Shown here in pieces: positions 17,265 through 26,974 of a stretch of 64,000 nt of DNA. The position numbers and the translations under genes are program-made. A model generated the notes under the pieces. The model saw nothing but the letters and a program-made list of their open reading frames with translations. It made no database searches and was not told where the DNA came from. Positions within the stretch are counted from its first letter, which is position 1; each line of letters begins with the position of its first letter. Source of the stretch: Caryophanales bacterium (lineage in GTDB: Bacteria; Bacillota_I; Bacilli_A; RF39; UBA660); contig JAEEKI010000019.1 in the NCBI GenBank assembly GCA_016282375.1, positions 1 through 64,000 of the forward strand, in the 5' to 3' direction.

Positions 17265-18161
17265 TTATCTAAAACTATCACTTATTTCCTTAATACCATC
17301 CTTAAATGTATATTGCTCTTGCCAATCAATGGTATTCTTTAATTTTGTAATATCTGGGTTAATTCCAGATGGTGTTTGTTCCCCAAAAATAATCTTACTA
17401 TCTGTTTGTAGAACATCCTTCATATCTAAAATAAAATCTTTCAAGACACGGGTATCATCACTTGCTAAATTAAAAACACCTTCAGCCTTTTCATTTTCAT
17501 TTAACAATATCAGAGCATTAACAGCATCATTAATATACAAATAGTTCCACAATTGCATACATGATGATAATTCAACATCAGCATTTTCTTTCATTTTACT
17601 AATGGTAGACATTATTAATGATTGTTTAAAGTCACCAGGACCATAAAGACTAAAAATACGAGGTTCTACTAATCTAATATTATTCTTTTGACAGTAATCC
17701 TTAGCAATCTCATAAAAATTTAACTTTGCTTTTCCGTAGGCAGTTACTGGCTGACATTTTGCATTTTCATTTACATTTTCGCTTTGAATACCATATTCTG
17801 CTTGTGAACCAGATGTAAAGAATGTTTTACATCCAATTTTTCTCGCTGCTTTTAAAGTACTTAATGAATTTTCAACATTTAACATTTGCATTTCTTCATT
17901 ATTACGATCTTCACCTCTAGTACCATTCCATGCAAAATGATACATTGTATCACATTCTTCCGTAATATAGTTAGGTAATTGTTCAATATTCTCCATATTG
18001 ACTTCAACTATATTAATGTTTTTATACTTAGATAATAAATCCTTTTTACTACTATTCTCACGTATAACAGCATGAATTTCATAATCTAAAGTACTTAATT
18101 TTTCAATCAAATGTAAGCCTATAAAACTCGTTGCACCCGTTATAACTACTTTTTTCATCAT
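17265..18161 (-). CDS. NAD(P)-dependent sugar reductase/epimerase (extended SDR)
   Basis: 298 residues. Rossmann motif 'VVITGATSFIGLHLIEKL' at the start, catalytic tyrosine-lysine pair in 'AYGKAKLNFYEIAK' (YxxxK) and upstream serine in 'TSGSQAEYG'. It overlaps the stop of the YerE-like thiamine enzyme and ends the CDP-sugar block. In Yersinia the partner of YerE is YerF, a reductase that finishes CDP-yersiniose; abequose/paratose synthases are also SDRs of this size acting on CDP-4-keto-3,6-dideoxyglucose. Either role fits. Two ATGs are adjacent; GGGG is better spaced for the second (18158). Confidence 0.8.
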   Translation of the reverse strand: MMKKVVITGATSFIGLHLIEKLSTLDYEIHAVIRENSSKKDLLSKYKNINIVEVNMENIEQLPNYITEECDTMYHFAWNGTRGEDRNNEEMQMLNVENSLSTLKAARKIGCKTFFTSGSQAEYGIQSENVNENAKCQPVTAYGKAKLNFYEIAKDYCQKNNIRLVEPRIFSLYGPGDFKQSLIMSTISKMKENADVELSSCMQLWNYLYINDAVNALILLNENEKAEGVFNLASDDTRVLKDFILDMKDVLQTDSKIIFGEQTPSGINPDITKLKNTIDWQEQYTFKDGIKEISDSFR

Positions 18162-19855
18162 AACCCCATTAATTCATTATATAATTCTCTATCAATCAGT
18201 GGTTCTTGATCCTGATTAGGCTTTCCATATTCTAATTTTGGAAAAACATAAGTATCTTCATCAATAGACACTTCAATCAACTTGTTATTGCCACTGAATA
18301 AATCACTAGGGATTCTCGAATTTAAAGATAATCTTTTGTATTCTAAGTCATAAGCCTTAGCTATTAATTTGAAATTTGGAGTTGAATATCCACCATCTTT
18401 AGTTGTAAATGCATAATTTTTATTAAAATACATCTCTTGAAAATGACGAATCATACCTAGTGCATGATTATTAAAGACAACAACATTAACAGGTATTTTG
18501 CTATTTTTTAAATACTGTAATTCTTGTATATTCATCTGAATACCACCGTCACCAGAAAAACTAATAACTGGCTTTTTTTTAGCATAATATGCACCGATAG
18601 CCGCTGGCAAAGAATACCCCATAGCGCCATGTCCACCAGAGAATAATGCTAATTGATTTGCCTTAAAGCGAAAATATTGAGCAATCCAAACTTGATTTTG
18701 ACCAACATCAGTTGTAATTATGCAATCATCTGGAGCAACAACACTTATCTGTTTTACAAGATTACTAATAGCATTTTTATCATAATCTTTTAAACGACTT
18801 TTAATTGTATTACAAACAGCTTGCCAATCATCAAATCGATGCTTTAAAAATGACAAATCATTCCTTAGTAATTCCATTAAAACACTACCAATTTCACTCT
18901 TAATTATTACTTGATTATCTTTAATTTTATTCTTTAATTCACCTTCATCAATATCAACCCTTATAACCGTGGCATTTGGCGCAAAATTTTCTTTTTTTGC
19001 CCCTACTTGCCTTATATCGAGACGCGTTCCTAAAGAAATAATTAAATCACTTTTAGCAACTATAAAATTAGCTGTCCTATCTCCATAAGCTCCTATAAAG
19101 CCAAAATTATTAGCATTATCAAAAGGCAAAACATCGACAGCAAGCATGCTATACACAATGGGTATATTAAGCTTTTCTGCCAATTCTAAGAATTGCTTTT
19201 TATTACTTTTTATACCATTACCAATAATAATACATGGCCTTTGACAATTATTTAAGGCATTTAAAATTGGTTTGATATTAACACAAGAATTACTCTTTTC
19301 TACTGTTGTAAACTTGTTAACATTTTTGCTATCTATAATACTCCTAAAAACATTCATTGGAATATCTAGCAAAACTGGTCCGGGACGGTCACTAGTAGCA
19401 ATATAATACGCCTTTTCCAATTCGTATTCCAAATTATTAACATCATCAACATAACTTACATATTTTGTTACATTCTTCACAATATCAACAATATTTGTTT
19501 CTTGAAATCCTTTTTGTCTTCCAAGACCAGGACTATTCTTTTCAAAAGTATTAACTTGTCCTGTAATAAAAAGAGTCGGTATTGAATCAAAGTAAGCATT
19601 ACATATTCCAGTAATTAAATTAGTAGCGCCTGGACCACTAGTGGCAAATGCTACACCTATATCTCCCTTTGCTTGAGCATATCCGCATGCCGCAAAAGAA
19701 CAAGCTTGCTCATGATAGTTAATGTGCGTTTTAATTTCATCTTCTCTTTTTGAAAGTGAATCCATTAAATGTGTTACCATTCCACCAGGATAGCCAAAAA
19801 CATCACTAACCTTTTTTGATATGAGAAATTCTACTATTAAATCTGAACCTTTCAT
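18158..19855 (-). CDS. Thiamine-diphosphate enzyme, acetolactate-synthase-like, probable YerE-type two-carbon transferase
   Basis: 565 residues. Full ThDP fold: the N-terminal domain carries the cofactor-activating Glu at 49 in 'NYHEQACSFAACGYAQ', the middle domain starts near 200, and the C-terminal ThDP/Mg motif is GDGG...N in 'ISFSGDGGIQMNIQEL'. True acetolactate synthase would sit with other branched-chain amino-acid genes; here it lies between rfbH and a sugar SDR. Known YerE decarboxylates pyruvate and adds the two-carbon unit to C4 of CDP-3,6-dideoxy-4-ketoglucose, which is what the upstream genes would supply. AAGGAG ribosome site. Confidence 0.82.
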   Translation of the reverse strand: MKGSDLIVEFLISKKVSDVFGYPGGMVTHLMDSLSKREDEIKTHINYHEQACSFAACGYAQAKGDIGVAFATSGPGATNLITGICNAYFDSIPTLFITGQVNTFEKNSPGLGRQKGFQETNIVDIVKNVTKYVSYVDDVNNLEYELEKAYYIATSDRPGPVLLDIPMNVFRSIIDSKNVNKFTTVEKSNSCVNIKPILNALNNCQRPCIIIGNGIKSNKKQFLELAEKLNIPIVYSMLAVDVLPFDNANNFGFIGAYGDRTANFIVAKSDLIISLGTRLDIRQVGAKKENFAPNATVIRVDIDEGELKNKIKDNQVIIKSEIGSVLMELLRNDLSFLKHRFDDWQAVCNTIKSRLKDYDKNAISNLVKQISVVAPDDCIITTDVGQNQVWIAQYFRFKANQLALFSGGHGAMGYSLPAAIGAYYAKKKPVISFSGDGGIQMNIQELQYLKNSKIPVNVVVFNNHALGMIRHFQEMYFNKNYAFTTKDGGYSTPNFKLIAKAYDLEYKRLSLNSRIPSDLFSGNNKLIEVSIDEDTYVFPKLEYGKPNQDQEPLIDRELYNELMGL

Positions 19856-20253
19856 TTTTTCTCCTTATATGTCCAAAATTTATTAATTATAAAATTAAGA
19901 GGAATGGTTACTAATAAGCATATTATTGGTGCTATGTATTTAGAAATTCCCATTTTATCGACTTGAATATATAATAATCCATTGCTAATAATAAAAGTAA
20001 TTAAATAGGCAACATAAGTCCGAAATAAAATAGTTTTCTTACTGTTATCTGATTTAAATACAAATTTACTATTCCAATAATAAGCATTTAATACACTAAT
20101 TATAAACCCAAATATATTAGCGACAATATAATGAACACCCAAATATACTAAAAGATAATATACCGCTAATGATATGACAGTATTGGATACTCCTACTAAA
20201 CCAAATTTAATAAATTGAACTATTAATTTTTTATTATCTTTTAACCATTTCAC
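19852..20253 (-). CDS. GtrA-like membrane protein
   Basis: 133 residues, four membrane helices, with the family opening 'KFGLVGVSNTVISLAVYYLLV' and 'NAYYWNSKFVFK' (the W-N-x-x-F-V-F motif). GtrA proteins are proposed flippases of undecaprenyl-phosphate sugars. It overlaps both neighbours by four bases, tying it to the rfbH and YerE-like genes and suggesting that the CDP-derived sugar is moved across the membrane on the lipid carrier. Confidence 0.85.
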   Translation of the reverse strand: MKWLKDNKKLIVQFIKFGLVGVSNTVISLAVYYLLVYLGVHYIVANIFGFIISVLNAYYWNSKFVFKSDNSKKTILFRTYVAYLITFIISNGLLYIQVDKMGISKYIAPIICLLVTIPLNFIINKFWTYKEKK

Positions 20254-21599
20254 TTTTTATCCTTAAAATAATCATTAAAGCATTTAACAATATATTTTTG
20301 CATATCTTCAGTCATTCCAGGATAAACACCAATCCAAAAAGAATCATTCATAATTTTATCAGTATTATGTAAATCACCAACTACCCGATAACCCTTTCTA
20401 GTTTTACGCATTTCATCAAAACAAGGATGTTTAATTAGATTACCAGCAAAAAGCATTCTTGTTTGTATATTATGATCTTCAAGATACTTTACTAAATCAT
20501 TACGAGATACTCCATCCTTAACTGTTAACATAAAGCCAAACCAACTAGGATCAGCATTATCAGCACAGGTCGGCAATACTAAATAGTCTTCTAATTTTTT
20601 TAAGTGTTTATAAAAATAATTAAAATGTTCCTTACGTTTTTCAACAAAACTTGGGAACTTTTCTAATTGAGCTACACCAACAGCAGCTTGCATATCTGTT
20701 GCTTTTAAATTATATCCAAAATGAGAATAAACATATTTATGATCATAGCCTAATGGAAGTTCACCATATTGTCTATCAAAACGATGACCACACATATTAT
20801 CTTTTCCCGAAGGACAAACACAATCTCTTCCCCAATCACGTAATGATTTAACTATTTTACCAAGTAACGGATTATTTGTATAAACAGCTCCACCCTCACC
20901 CATGGTCATATGATGTGGTGGATAAAATGATGAAGTTCCAATATCCCCAATTGTTCCTGTAAATTTTTCGTGACCATCAATTGTATACTTACTTCCTAAA
21001 GCATCACAGTTATCTTCAATTAACCATAAATGATGTTTAATACAAAAATCCTTAATAAATTGTAAATTATAAGGATTACCTAAAGTATGAGCAATCATTA
21101 TTGCCTTTGTCTTCTTTGATAAGGCTTTTTCAAGTTCATTAACATCAATATTATATTCAGGAATTGTCACATCTACAAAAACCGGTATAGCACCGTATTG
21201 AATTATAGGAGTAACTGTTGTTGGAAAACCCGCTGCTACCGTAATAACTTCATCGCCTATTTTAATGGCTTTATCCTTTAGCAAAGGAGAGGTTAAAGCC
21301 ATAAAAGCAAGTAAATTAGCTGACGAACCCGAGTTAACCAATGCTACATAATCAACACCAAGATATTCACCTAGTTTTTTTTCAAACTCAGCCGTATATC
21401 TCCCGGATGTTAACCAAAATTCAAGAGCACTATCGACAAGATTAGTCATTTCCTTGCTATCATATACTCTCGAAGCATAAGCAATCCGATCACCGCTTTT
21501 AAATTTCTTTTTTACATTATGATATTTGTCACAATATTCAGCAACGATTTCTAATATTTCTTTTCTTGCTTCTTCTTCAGTTTTATTATCAAAATTCAT
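20250..21599 (-). CDS. rfbH: CDP-4-keto-6-deoxy-D-glucose 3-dehydrase (E1)
   Basis: 449 residues, an aminotransferase-fold enzyme that removes the C3 hydroxyl using PMP and a [2Fe-2S] cluster. The usual PLP lysine is replaced by His: 'SSFYPPHHMTMGEGGA', with H229 at the lysine position, as in E1/DdhC/AscC. Four cysteines at 198, 259, 261 and 269 correspond well to the known cluster ligands. This His/Cys combination separates it from ordinary sugar aminotransferases. It normally works with reductase E3 (DdhD/AscD), which I do not see here. It abuts rfbG (1-base overlap). Confidence 0.95.
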   Translation of the reverse strand: MNFDNKTEEEARKEILEIVAEYCDKYHNVKKKFKSGDRIAYASRVYDSKEMTNLVDSALEFWLTSGRYTAEFEKKLGEYLGVDYVALVNSGSSANLLAFMALTSPLLKDKAIKIGDEVITVAAGFPTTVTPIIQYGAIPVFVDVTIPEYNIDVNELEKALSKKTKAIMIAHTLGNPYNLQFIKDFCIKHHLWLIEDNCDALGSKYTIDGHEKFTGTIGDIGTSSFYPPHHMTMGEGGAVYTNNPLLGKIVKSLRDWGRDCVCPSGKDNMCGHRFDRQYGELPLGYDHKYVYSHFGYNLKATDMQAAVGVAQLEKFPSFVEKRKEHFNYFYKHLKKLEDYLVLPTCADNADPSWFGFMLTVKDGVSRNDLVKYLEDHNIQTRMLFAGNLIKHPCFDEMRKTRKGYRVVGDLHNTDKIMNDSFWIGVYPGMTEDMQKYIVKCFNDYFKDKK

Positions 21600-22645
21600 T
21601 ACTTATTCTCTCTTTCCTTATTAAACTCTTTTATTTGCTTAATCATACATTTTTTAATATCTTCACTTTTATAGAATTCAACAGTCTTTTCAATAGCCTT
21701 TTCAATATTCCAAGTAGGTTTCCAACCAAAAACTTTTCTGATATGGGAACAATCCAATTTTAAGAAATTAGCTTCATGAGGTCCACCATCATACTTGGAA
21801 ATCCATTTTTGGCCATCGCCCCATTTTTCACAAAATAAATCAGCGATTACTCCGGTTGTTACACAATCTTCATCATTTGGTCCAACATTATAAAAGCCAG
21901 CATAATCTTTATTTTCATATTGTTTTTCAACAATCATTAAATAAGCAAAAAGCGGTTCCAAAACATGTTGAAATGGTCGAATTGAATAAGGATTTCTAAT
22001 AATAATATCTTCTTTATTTAAAGACGCCCTAACACAATCTGGAATTATACGGTCCTTGGCATAATCTCCTCCACCAATAACATTTCCCGCTCTTGCCGTA
22101 GAGATACTAATCTCTTTCTTTTCAAAGAAAGAATTAATATAACAATGCGTTACAAGTTCTGAGCATGACTTACTATTAGAGTATGGATCAAAACCGTCTA
22201 GAACATCATTTTCCCGGTATCCCCATTCCCATTCATTATTTTTATATACTTTATCAGTTGTTACATTTAAAAATGATTTAACTGAGTTAGATAGCCTAAT
22301 ACACTCTAATAAATTTATAGTTCCCATAACATTAGTTTCGTATGTATATCTAGGTTCATCATAGGAAAGTCTTACAAGTGGTTGAGCTGCTAAATGAATT
22401 ACAATCTCCGGTTTTGCTTTATCAAAAGTTTCTTTTAATTTGTCAAAATCCCGAATATCACTAATTATGGAAGTCATTTTTTTGTCTAAACCTAATTGGT
22501 AAAATAAACTATCCTTCTTCGAAGGACATAAAGCATATCCAGTAACTTCTGCACCGGCTTCAACTAATATTTGGCATAGCCATGAACCTTTAAATCCTGT
22601 GTGTCCTGTAACGAAAACCTTTTTTCCTTTATAAAAATCCAACAT
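21599..22645 (-). CDS. rfbG: CDP-glucose 4,6-dehydratase
   Basis: 348 residues. It converts CDP-glucose to CDP-4-keto-6-deoxyglucose with a bound NAD. GxxGxxG at G14, G17, G20 in 'TGHTGFKGSWL' (the K-G-S form typical of CDP-glucose enzymes), 'VTTDKVYKN', and YxxxK in 'DPYSNSKSCSE'. Lies directly after rfbF (1-base gap) and before rfbH, the order of the pathway. Confidence 0.96.
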   Translation of the reverse strand: MLDFYKGKKVFVTGHTGFKGSWLCQILVEAGAEVTGYALCPSKKDSLFYQLGLDKKMTSIISDIRDFDKLKETFDKAKPEIVIHLAAQPLVRLSYDEPRYTYETNVMGTINLLECIRLSNSVKSFLNVTTDKVYKNNEWEWGYRENDVLDGFDPYSNSKSCSELVTHCYINSFFEKKEISISTARAGNVIGGGDYAKDRIIPDCVRASLNKEDIIIRNPYSIRPFQHVLEPLFAYLMIVEKQYENKDYAGFYNVGPNDEDCVTTGVIADLFCEKWGDGQKWISKYDGGPHEANFLKLDCSHIRKVFGWKPTWNIEKAIEKTVEFYKSEDIKKCMIKQIKEFNKERENK

Positions 22646-22646
22646 A

Positions 22647-23423
22647 CTATTTCCAGCCCTTCATCCAAGGTGCATCTCCACTAGCAATTAAATCTTCTAG
22701 GTAGTTTTTGTCCTTAAGAACATCCATACATTGCCAAAAACCATCATATTTATAGGCTACTAAATTACCTTCTTTAGCAAGAGTCTCTAATGGTGCTTTT
22801 TCAAATACAGTACTATCGCCTTCAATATAATCAAATACTTCTGGTTCTAAAACCATATAGCCACCATTAATCCAGCCGCCATCAGCTTTACTCTTTTCAA
22901 CAAAACTCTCAATAACATTGCTATCATTAATCTTTAAGGCACCAAATTTACCACCAGGTTGAACCGCTGTAATCGTAGCGATTTTTCCATGCTTCTTATG
23001 AAATTTTAACAAATCTTTAATATTAAGATCACATACGCCATCACCATAAGTTAACATAAATGTTTCATCACCAACATAATCACGAATTCTTTTAATTCTT
23101 CCACCAGTCATAGTATTTAGACCAGTATCAATCAAAGTAACACTCCACGGCTCAGAATAATTATTATGAATTTCAACTTTATTCTTTTTCATATCAAATG
23201 TAACATCAGATGCGTATAGATAATAATCTTTAAAGTATTCTTTAATTTTTTCTTGCTTATATCCACAACAAATTATAAATTCATTTATTCCATAATGAGA
23301 ATATTCCTTCATAATATGCCAAAGGATTGGTTTACCTCCAATTTCAATCATTGGTTTTGGTTTTAAATGTGATTCCTCACTTATTCTTGTACCAAAACCT
23401 CCCGCTAAAATTACTGCTTTCAT
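22647..23423 (-). CDS. rfbF: Glucose-1-phosphate cytidylyltransferase
   Basis: 258 residues, full length. Nucleotidyltransferase opening 'AVILAGGFGTRISEESHLKPKPMIEIGGKP', metal Asp in 'LTYGDGVCD', and family-specific 'WINGGYMVLEPEVFDYI' and 'DGFWQCMDVLKDKNYLE'. It makes CDP-glucose from CTP and glucose 1-phosphate, the entry to CDP-linked 3,6-dideoxyhexoses. GGAGG ribosome site; overlaps the upstream GT-C gene by four bases. Confidence 0.97.
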   Translation of the reverse strand: MKAVILAGGFGTRISEESHLKPKPMIEIGGKPILWHIMKEYSHYGINEFIICCGYKQEKIKEYFKDYYLYASDVTFDMKKNKVEIHNNYSEPWSVTLIDTGLNTMTGGRIKRIRDYVGDETFMLTYGDGVCDLNIKDLLKFHKKHGKIATITAVQPGGKFGALKINDSNVIESFVEKSKADGGWINGGYMVLEPEVFDYIEGDSTVFEKAPLETLAKEGNLVAYKYDGFWQCMDVLKDKNYLEDLIASGDAPWMKGWK

Positions 23424-24913
23424 TTTTTCAATTCCTCCTTACTTTCAATATGTAACAGTTTTTTTATAAAATCTTTTCCATAATATATTCCAACCACAGC
23501 TAATATACATAAAAGTGGTTCAAATGCATATTTGTAGCGTCCTTGACTTTCAACAAATAAAAGCATCATACAAAAGCCAAAAACAGCTATGTTTACAAAC
23601 AATAATTTATTATTCTTAAGATATATAACATTATAGAATACTCCACCTAATACAAATAGACAAAGAATGATGTAATATATTTCATTTATAGGGATTATTA
23701 AAGTATTAAATAGCATATTAGCTCCACTTTCCAGTTTATAAGCATCTAAGGAAGCTGTAATCCAGTACAATTGAGCATTATCAGCTCCAAAACTACTATT
23801 AGTTTTATATATTAATAAATTTGGATATGCTGCTAAGTTTTCCTTAATCTCTTTTTTTAATTTTTTGGCAAAATGAGCATCTGTCTTTTTAATATCTTTG
23901 TTATGACTATAAAAGTAATCACTAAATTCTCCATATCTTTCTGCACTATATAACCCAGAATTATTTAAGCCTAAACCAACATAAGCATATTGCCAAAATT
24001 GATTACGTATTATTTTTTCACCTATTATATGTTCCTCAACAGCAAAAATTATCGAATTAGAAGTAAAGAAACTAAATATAACAATCAAAAAAGTAACAAT
24101 TGATGACTTCCATATTTTTTTATTAATCATAATCATTAAAATTATGATAATGAATAATGCCATTAACATTGCTGGAGAAAAGTTTTTGAAAAATCCTAAC
24201 AAACTAATGCTAATACCAAGAAGAACAACTATCCACCATTTTTTCTTTAAATTGCTATCATTAATAACATCATAAGTTACTGTAAAAAGATATACACTTA
24301 TACACATAAATAATAATGCATAATGATCCGGTGATAAGATTGTATTATATAAAAGCATTGAGGGCCAAAAAGTATATAAAATAACAGCCATATTAGCTAC
24401 TGCTTCATTTTTAAAGATTCGTTTTGTACTTAAATAAAGAAAAATACCTGCTACAGATGTTGCTAAAATGTTAACAAAAAAAGAAACAAGTTGATGAGCA
24501 ACAAATATTTTATATGCTACACCATTAATAATTGAATATAACATATAATGGTATGCTGTTTGAAAATATGTTGTTTTAAACGAAAAAGCTTTAGCTCGAT
24601 TAAAAACGTCATAAAAGTCTGATACTTGAATCATGTTTTTACTAAACCAAATTGCTATACCAACACGTAATAATAATCCAATAATTGTTAGTATATAAAT
24701 AGTCTTCTTACTCTTTAAAAATTTTAATGAAGACCAATCAATTAATATCAAAATCATAATTATGACAAAAACAAACGGTGTTAAAACTTCCGTACGTGTG
24801 AATATAACAAAATTAGGAAATATTAAAAAAAAGACTAAAAAACAAGAAATAAGAAAAGTATAGGCTTTTTTAGAAAAAAGAGAATTAAAAATGCTTACAA
24901 TTTTAGATTTCAT
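23420..24913 (-). CDS. GT-C (PMT/GT39-like) membrane glycosyltransferase
   Basis: 497 residues with about eleven membrane helices. The first long outer loop (about residues 92-115) holds 'FSKNMIQVSDFYDVFNRAKAF', the acidic motif region of GT39/GT83 enzymes, and there is a large outer loop around residues 295-375. Such enzymes use an undecaprenyl-phosphate sugar to modify polymer or protein outside the membrane. Its place directly upstream of rfbFGH suggests a decorating role in the same pathway. No substrate can be assigned. Confidence 0.72.
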   Translation of the reverse strand: MKSKIVSIFNSLFSKKAYTFLISCFLVFFLIFPNFVIFTRTEVLTPFVFVIIMILILIDWSSLKFLKSKKTIYILTIIGLLLRVGIAIWFSKNMIQVSDFYDVFNRAKAFSFKTTYFQTAYHYMLYSIINGVAYKIFVAHQLVSFFVNILATSVAGIFLYLSTKRIFKNEAVANMAVILYTFWPSMLLYNTILSPDHYALLFMCISVYLFTVTYDVINDSNLKKKWWIVVLLGISISLLGFFKNFSPAMLMALFIIIILMIMINKKIWKSSIVTFLIVIFSFFTSNSIIFAVEEHIIGEKIIRNQFWQYAYVGLGLNNSGLYSAERYGEFSDYFYSHNKDIKKTDAHFAKKLKKEIKENLAAYPNLLIYKTNSSFGADNAQLYWITASLDAYKLESGANMLFNTLIIPINEIYYIILCLFVLGGVFYNVIYLKNNKLLFVNIAVFGFCMMLLFVESQGRYKYAFEPLLCILAVVGIYYGKDFIKKLLHIESKEELKK

Positions 24914-24925
24914 AGAAAAATATCC

Positions 24926-26188
24926 CTATTTATTTTCTAGCAAATCAATGATAGTATTTGCTTTGCTATCCCATGTATTTTCTTTAGCCTCTTTCATTTC
25001 AAGTTCATGATATTCATTATCTCCATTTAATTTGATAGCTTCATCAATTTTTTTAATATAATCAGCATGGTCCTTGCCAATTAAAACACTCTTATATTTC
25101 CGACATTCTTTCATATCAGTTGTCAAAATAGGCTTTTTAGTAGCCATATATTCGAATAGTTTTACTGGTGATGTTGACTCAGTAATTTCATTGATAACAA
25201 ATGGAATAGTAAGTAAATCAACATCTTTAGTAATATTAATAAGCTCGTTGTATGGTATTTTACCTAAATAAAATACATTCTTAACTTTTTCAATTTTGCT
25301 CTTATCAAATGTGTCATCATATTTAATACCAATCAATACAAAAGCATAATCCTTATGGGCATTTGCTGCTTCTTTTATCAAGTCATAATCAAACCAAGTT
25401 GCTAAAGATCCATAATAGCATACTATTTTCTTATAATTCTCTTTAATATCCTTAATTCTTTCATCAAGTTCTGAACTACTTGGAATAAAGTCATCAACAT
25501 TAACTCCATTCGTAGATAAAACTAATCTTGATTTACGATATTTTAAAGCATCATCACGAAGTTTATCCGCTGTTACAACAACATAACAATCCTTATTTTT
25601 CAATACTCTTTTATGTTTTTCTAAATAGTAGTCAGGGACTGAATTTGTTATATCTTCATGAATCTCATCAATATATTCATATAAAACTGTTTCATTATTC
25701 TCTAAAGCTTCTTCAACAATACTATAATCACTTATTGTATCAGTTGAATATAAATGTAATATTTTATTATTAATATCTAATTCCTTTAGAAAATCATAAT
25801 CAGTTACAACATATAGATTATCATTTATTTTGGAATATAAAGTAGGAATCTTATCATATACATAGTTAGTTGTACAATATAAATACAATACATCTCCTCT
25901 TTTAGATAAAGACAAAGCTATTTGTTGAGGCCGTTGAAATACCGGTAAATTCCACTCAGTATAAGGATAAAAGATAAAAACATATTTATACTTCTTATTA
26001 CGACATACCTTTTCTAGTTCAATATAATCTTTTCTTTGTTTTCTTTTAATTTTTTCCTCAATATGAGTTGTGTATCGATTATCTAGTCTATCAAAGAAAC
26101 GAAAAACCCGATACAAGACTTTCTTCATAATTTTTAAAAAACACCCTATTATTCCATACTTTTTTAAACCATTAATTAACTTCTTCAT
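24926..26188 (-). CDS. TuaH-like glycosyltransferase, paralog 2
   Basis: 420 residues, similar over its length to the protein at 11900-13180: 'YTEWNLPVFQRPQQIALSL', 'VCYYGSLATWFDYDLI', 'FVLIGIKYDDTFDKSKIEKVKNVFYLG' and 'IPFVINEITESTSPVKLFEYMAT'. GT-B fold, cytoplasmic. The N-terminus is basic and could sit at the membrane. Overlaps the exporter ATPase gene by 17 bases; GGAGG 6 bases before the ATG. Adds an unknown sugar to the lipid-linked polymer. Confidence 0.82.
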   Translation of the reverse strand: MKKLINGLKKYGIIGCFLKIMKKVLYRVFRFFDRLDNRYTTHIEEKIKRKQRKDYIELEKVCRNKKYKYVFIFYPYTEWNLPVFQRPQQIALSLSKRGDVLYLYCTTNYVYDKIPTLYSKINDNLYVVTDYDFLKELDINNKILHLYSTDTISDYSIVEEALENNETVLYEYIDEIHEDITNSVPDYYLEKHKRVLKNKDCYVVVTADKLRDDALKYRKSRLVLSTNGVNVDDFIPSSSELDERIKDIKENYKKIVCYYGSLATWFDYDLIKEAANAHKDYAFVLIGIKYDDTFDKSKIEKVKNVFYLGKIPYNELINITKDVDLLTIPFVINEITESTSPVKLFEYMATKKPILTTDMKECRKYKSVLIGKDHADYIKKIDEAIKLNGDNEYHELEMKEAKENTWDSKANTIIDLLENK

Positions 26189-26966
26189 TTACTTCCTCCT
26201 GATTTTTCGTAATTGATCGATAATATTCATTGCAAACTTCAATATCACCTATTTTAACAACATGGCCATGATCTAACCAAATAACTTTATCACATATTTT
26301 CTTAATGGACTCTAATGAATGGGAAACATATAAGACTGTTGTTCCGCCATTAATCATTTCCATCATTTTTCCTTCGCTTTTTGCTTGAAATGCCAAATCA
26401 CCAACTGACAATATTTCATCGACGATAAGTATTTCAGGATTAACTACCGTAGCAATACTAAATGCTAATCTAGCAACCATTCCTGATGAAAAATTTTTAA
26501 CTGGCACATCCAAGAACTTATCTAGTTCAGAAAACTCTACTATCTCATTAAATTTAGAATCAATAAAGGGTTTGTCATAACCCATTACGGCACCATTTAA
26601 GTAGATGTTTTCTCTAGCAGTAAGATCCATATCAAATCCAGCTCCCAGCTCAATCATCGGACAAATATTTCCTCCAACTAATACTTTTCCTTTCGTTGGT
26701 TTCATAACCCCAGCAACTATTTTTAAAAGAGTTGACTTTCCAGCACCATTGCTACCAATTAGTCCGACGACTTCACCTTTTTTTATCGTAAAATCGACAT
26801 CCTTTAGAGCCCAAAATTCATTTTTCTTCTTTCGCTCTTTCTTTTCTTTGCGCTTCTTTGCATCAAATATATCTACAAAACCTTGTTTTAAAGAAAATCC
26901 TTTCTCAATACCAAGATTAAAGCGCATCGACACATCTTCAATTTTTATCATTTCATCTTGATTCAT
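26172..26966 (-). CDS. tagH: ABC-2 exporter ATPase, TagH/Wzt-like
   Basis: 264 residues. Walker A GSNGAGKST, signature 'NFSSGMVARLAFSIA' (SSGM in place of LSGGQ, typical of TagH/Wzt/RfbB polysaccharide exporters), Walker B 'ILIVDEILSVGD', H-loop 'VSHS'. The basic insertion 'AKKRKEKKERKKKNEF' near residue 35-50 is also seen in TagH-type proteins. There is no C-terminal extension such as B. subtilis TagH has. With the next gene it should move the finished lipid-linked polymer out of the cytoplasm. Confidence 0.92.
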   Translation of the reverse strand: MNQDEMIKIEDVSMRFNLGIEKGFSLKQGFVDIFDAKKRKEKKERKKKNEFWALKDVDFTIKKGEVVGLIGSNGAGKSTLLKIVAGVMKPTKGKVLVGGNICPMIELGAGFDMDLTARENIYLNGAVMGYDKPFIDSKFNEIVEFSELDKFLDVPVKNFSSGMVARLAFSIATVVNPEILIVDEILSVGDLAFQAKSEGKMMEMINGGTTVLYVSHSLESIKKICDKVIWLDHGHVVKIGDIEVCNEYYRSITKNQEEVNEEVN

Positions 26967-26974
26967 ATTATCAC

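Noticed and set aside
18158-19855. Biosynthetic acetolactate synthase (ilvB) for branched-chain amino acids
   Set aside because: No ilvN, ilvC or ilvD nearby, and its overlaps place it in the CDP-sugar operon; a YerE-like role fits better.
26605-26961. 118-residue plus-strand frame over the TagH-like gene
   Set aside because: Pure antisense shadow of conserved ATPase codons; no start signals and no recognisable protein.
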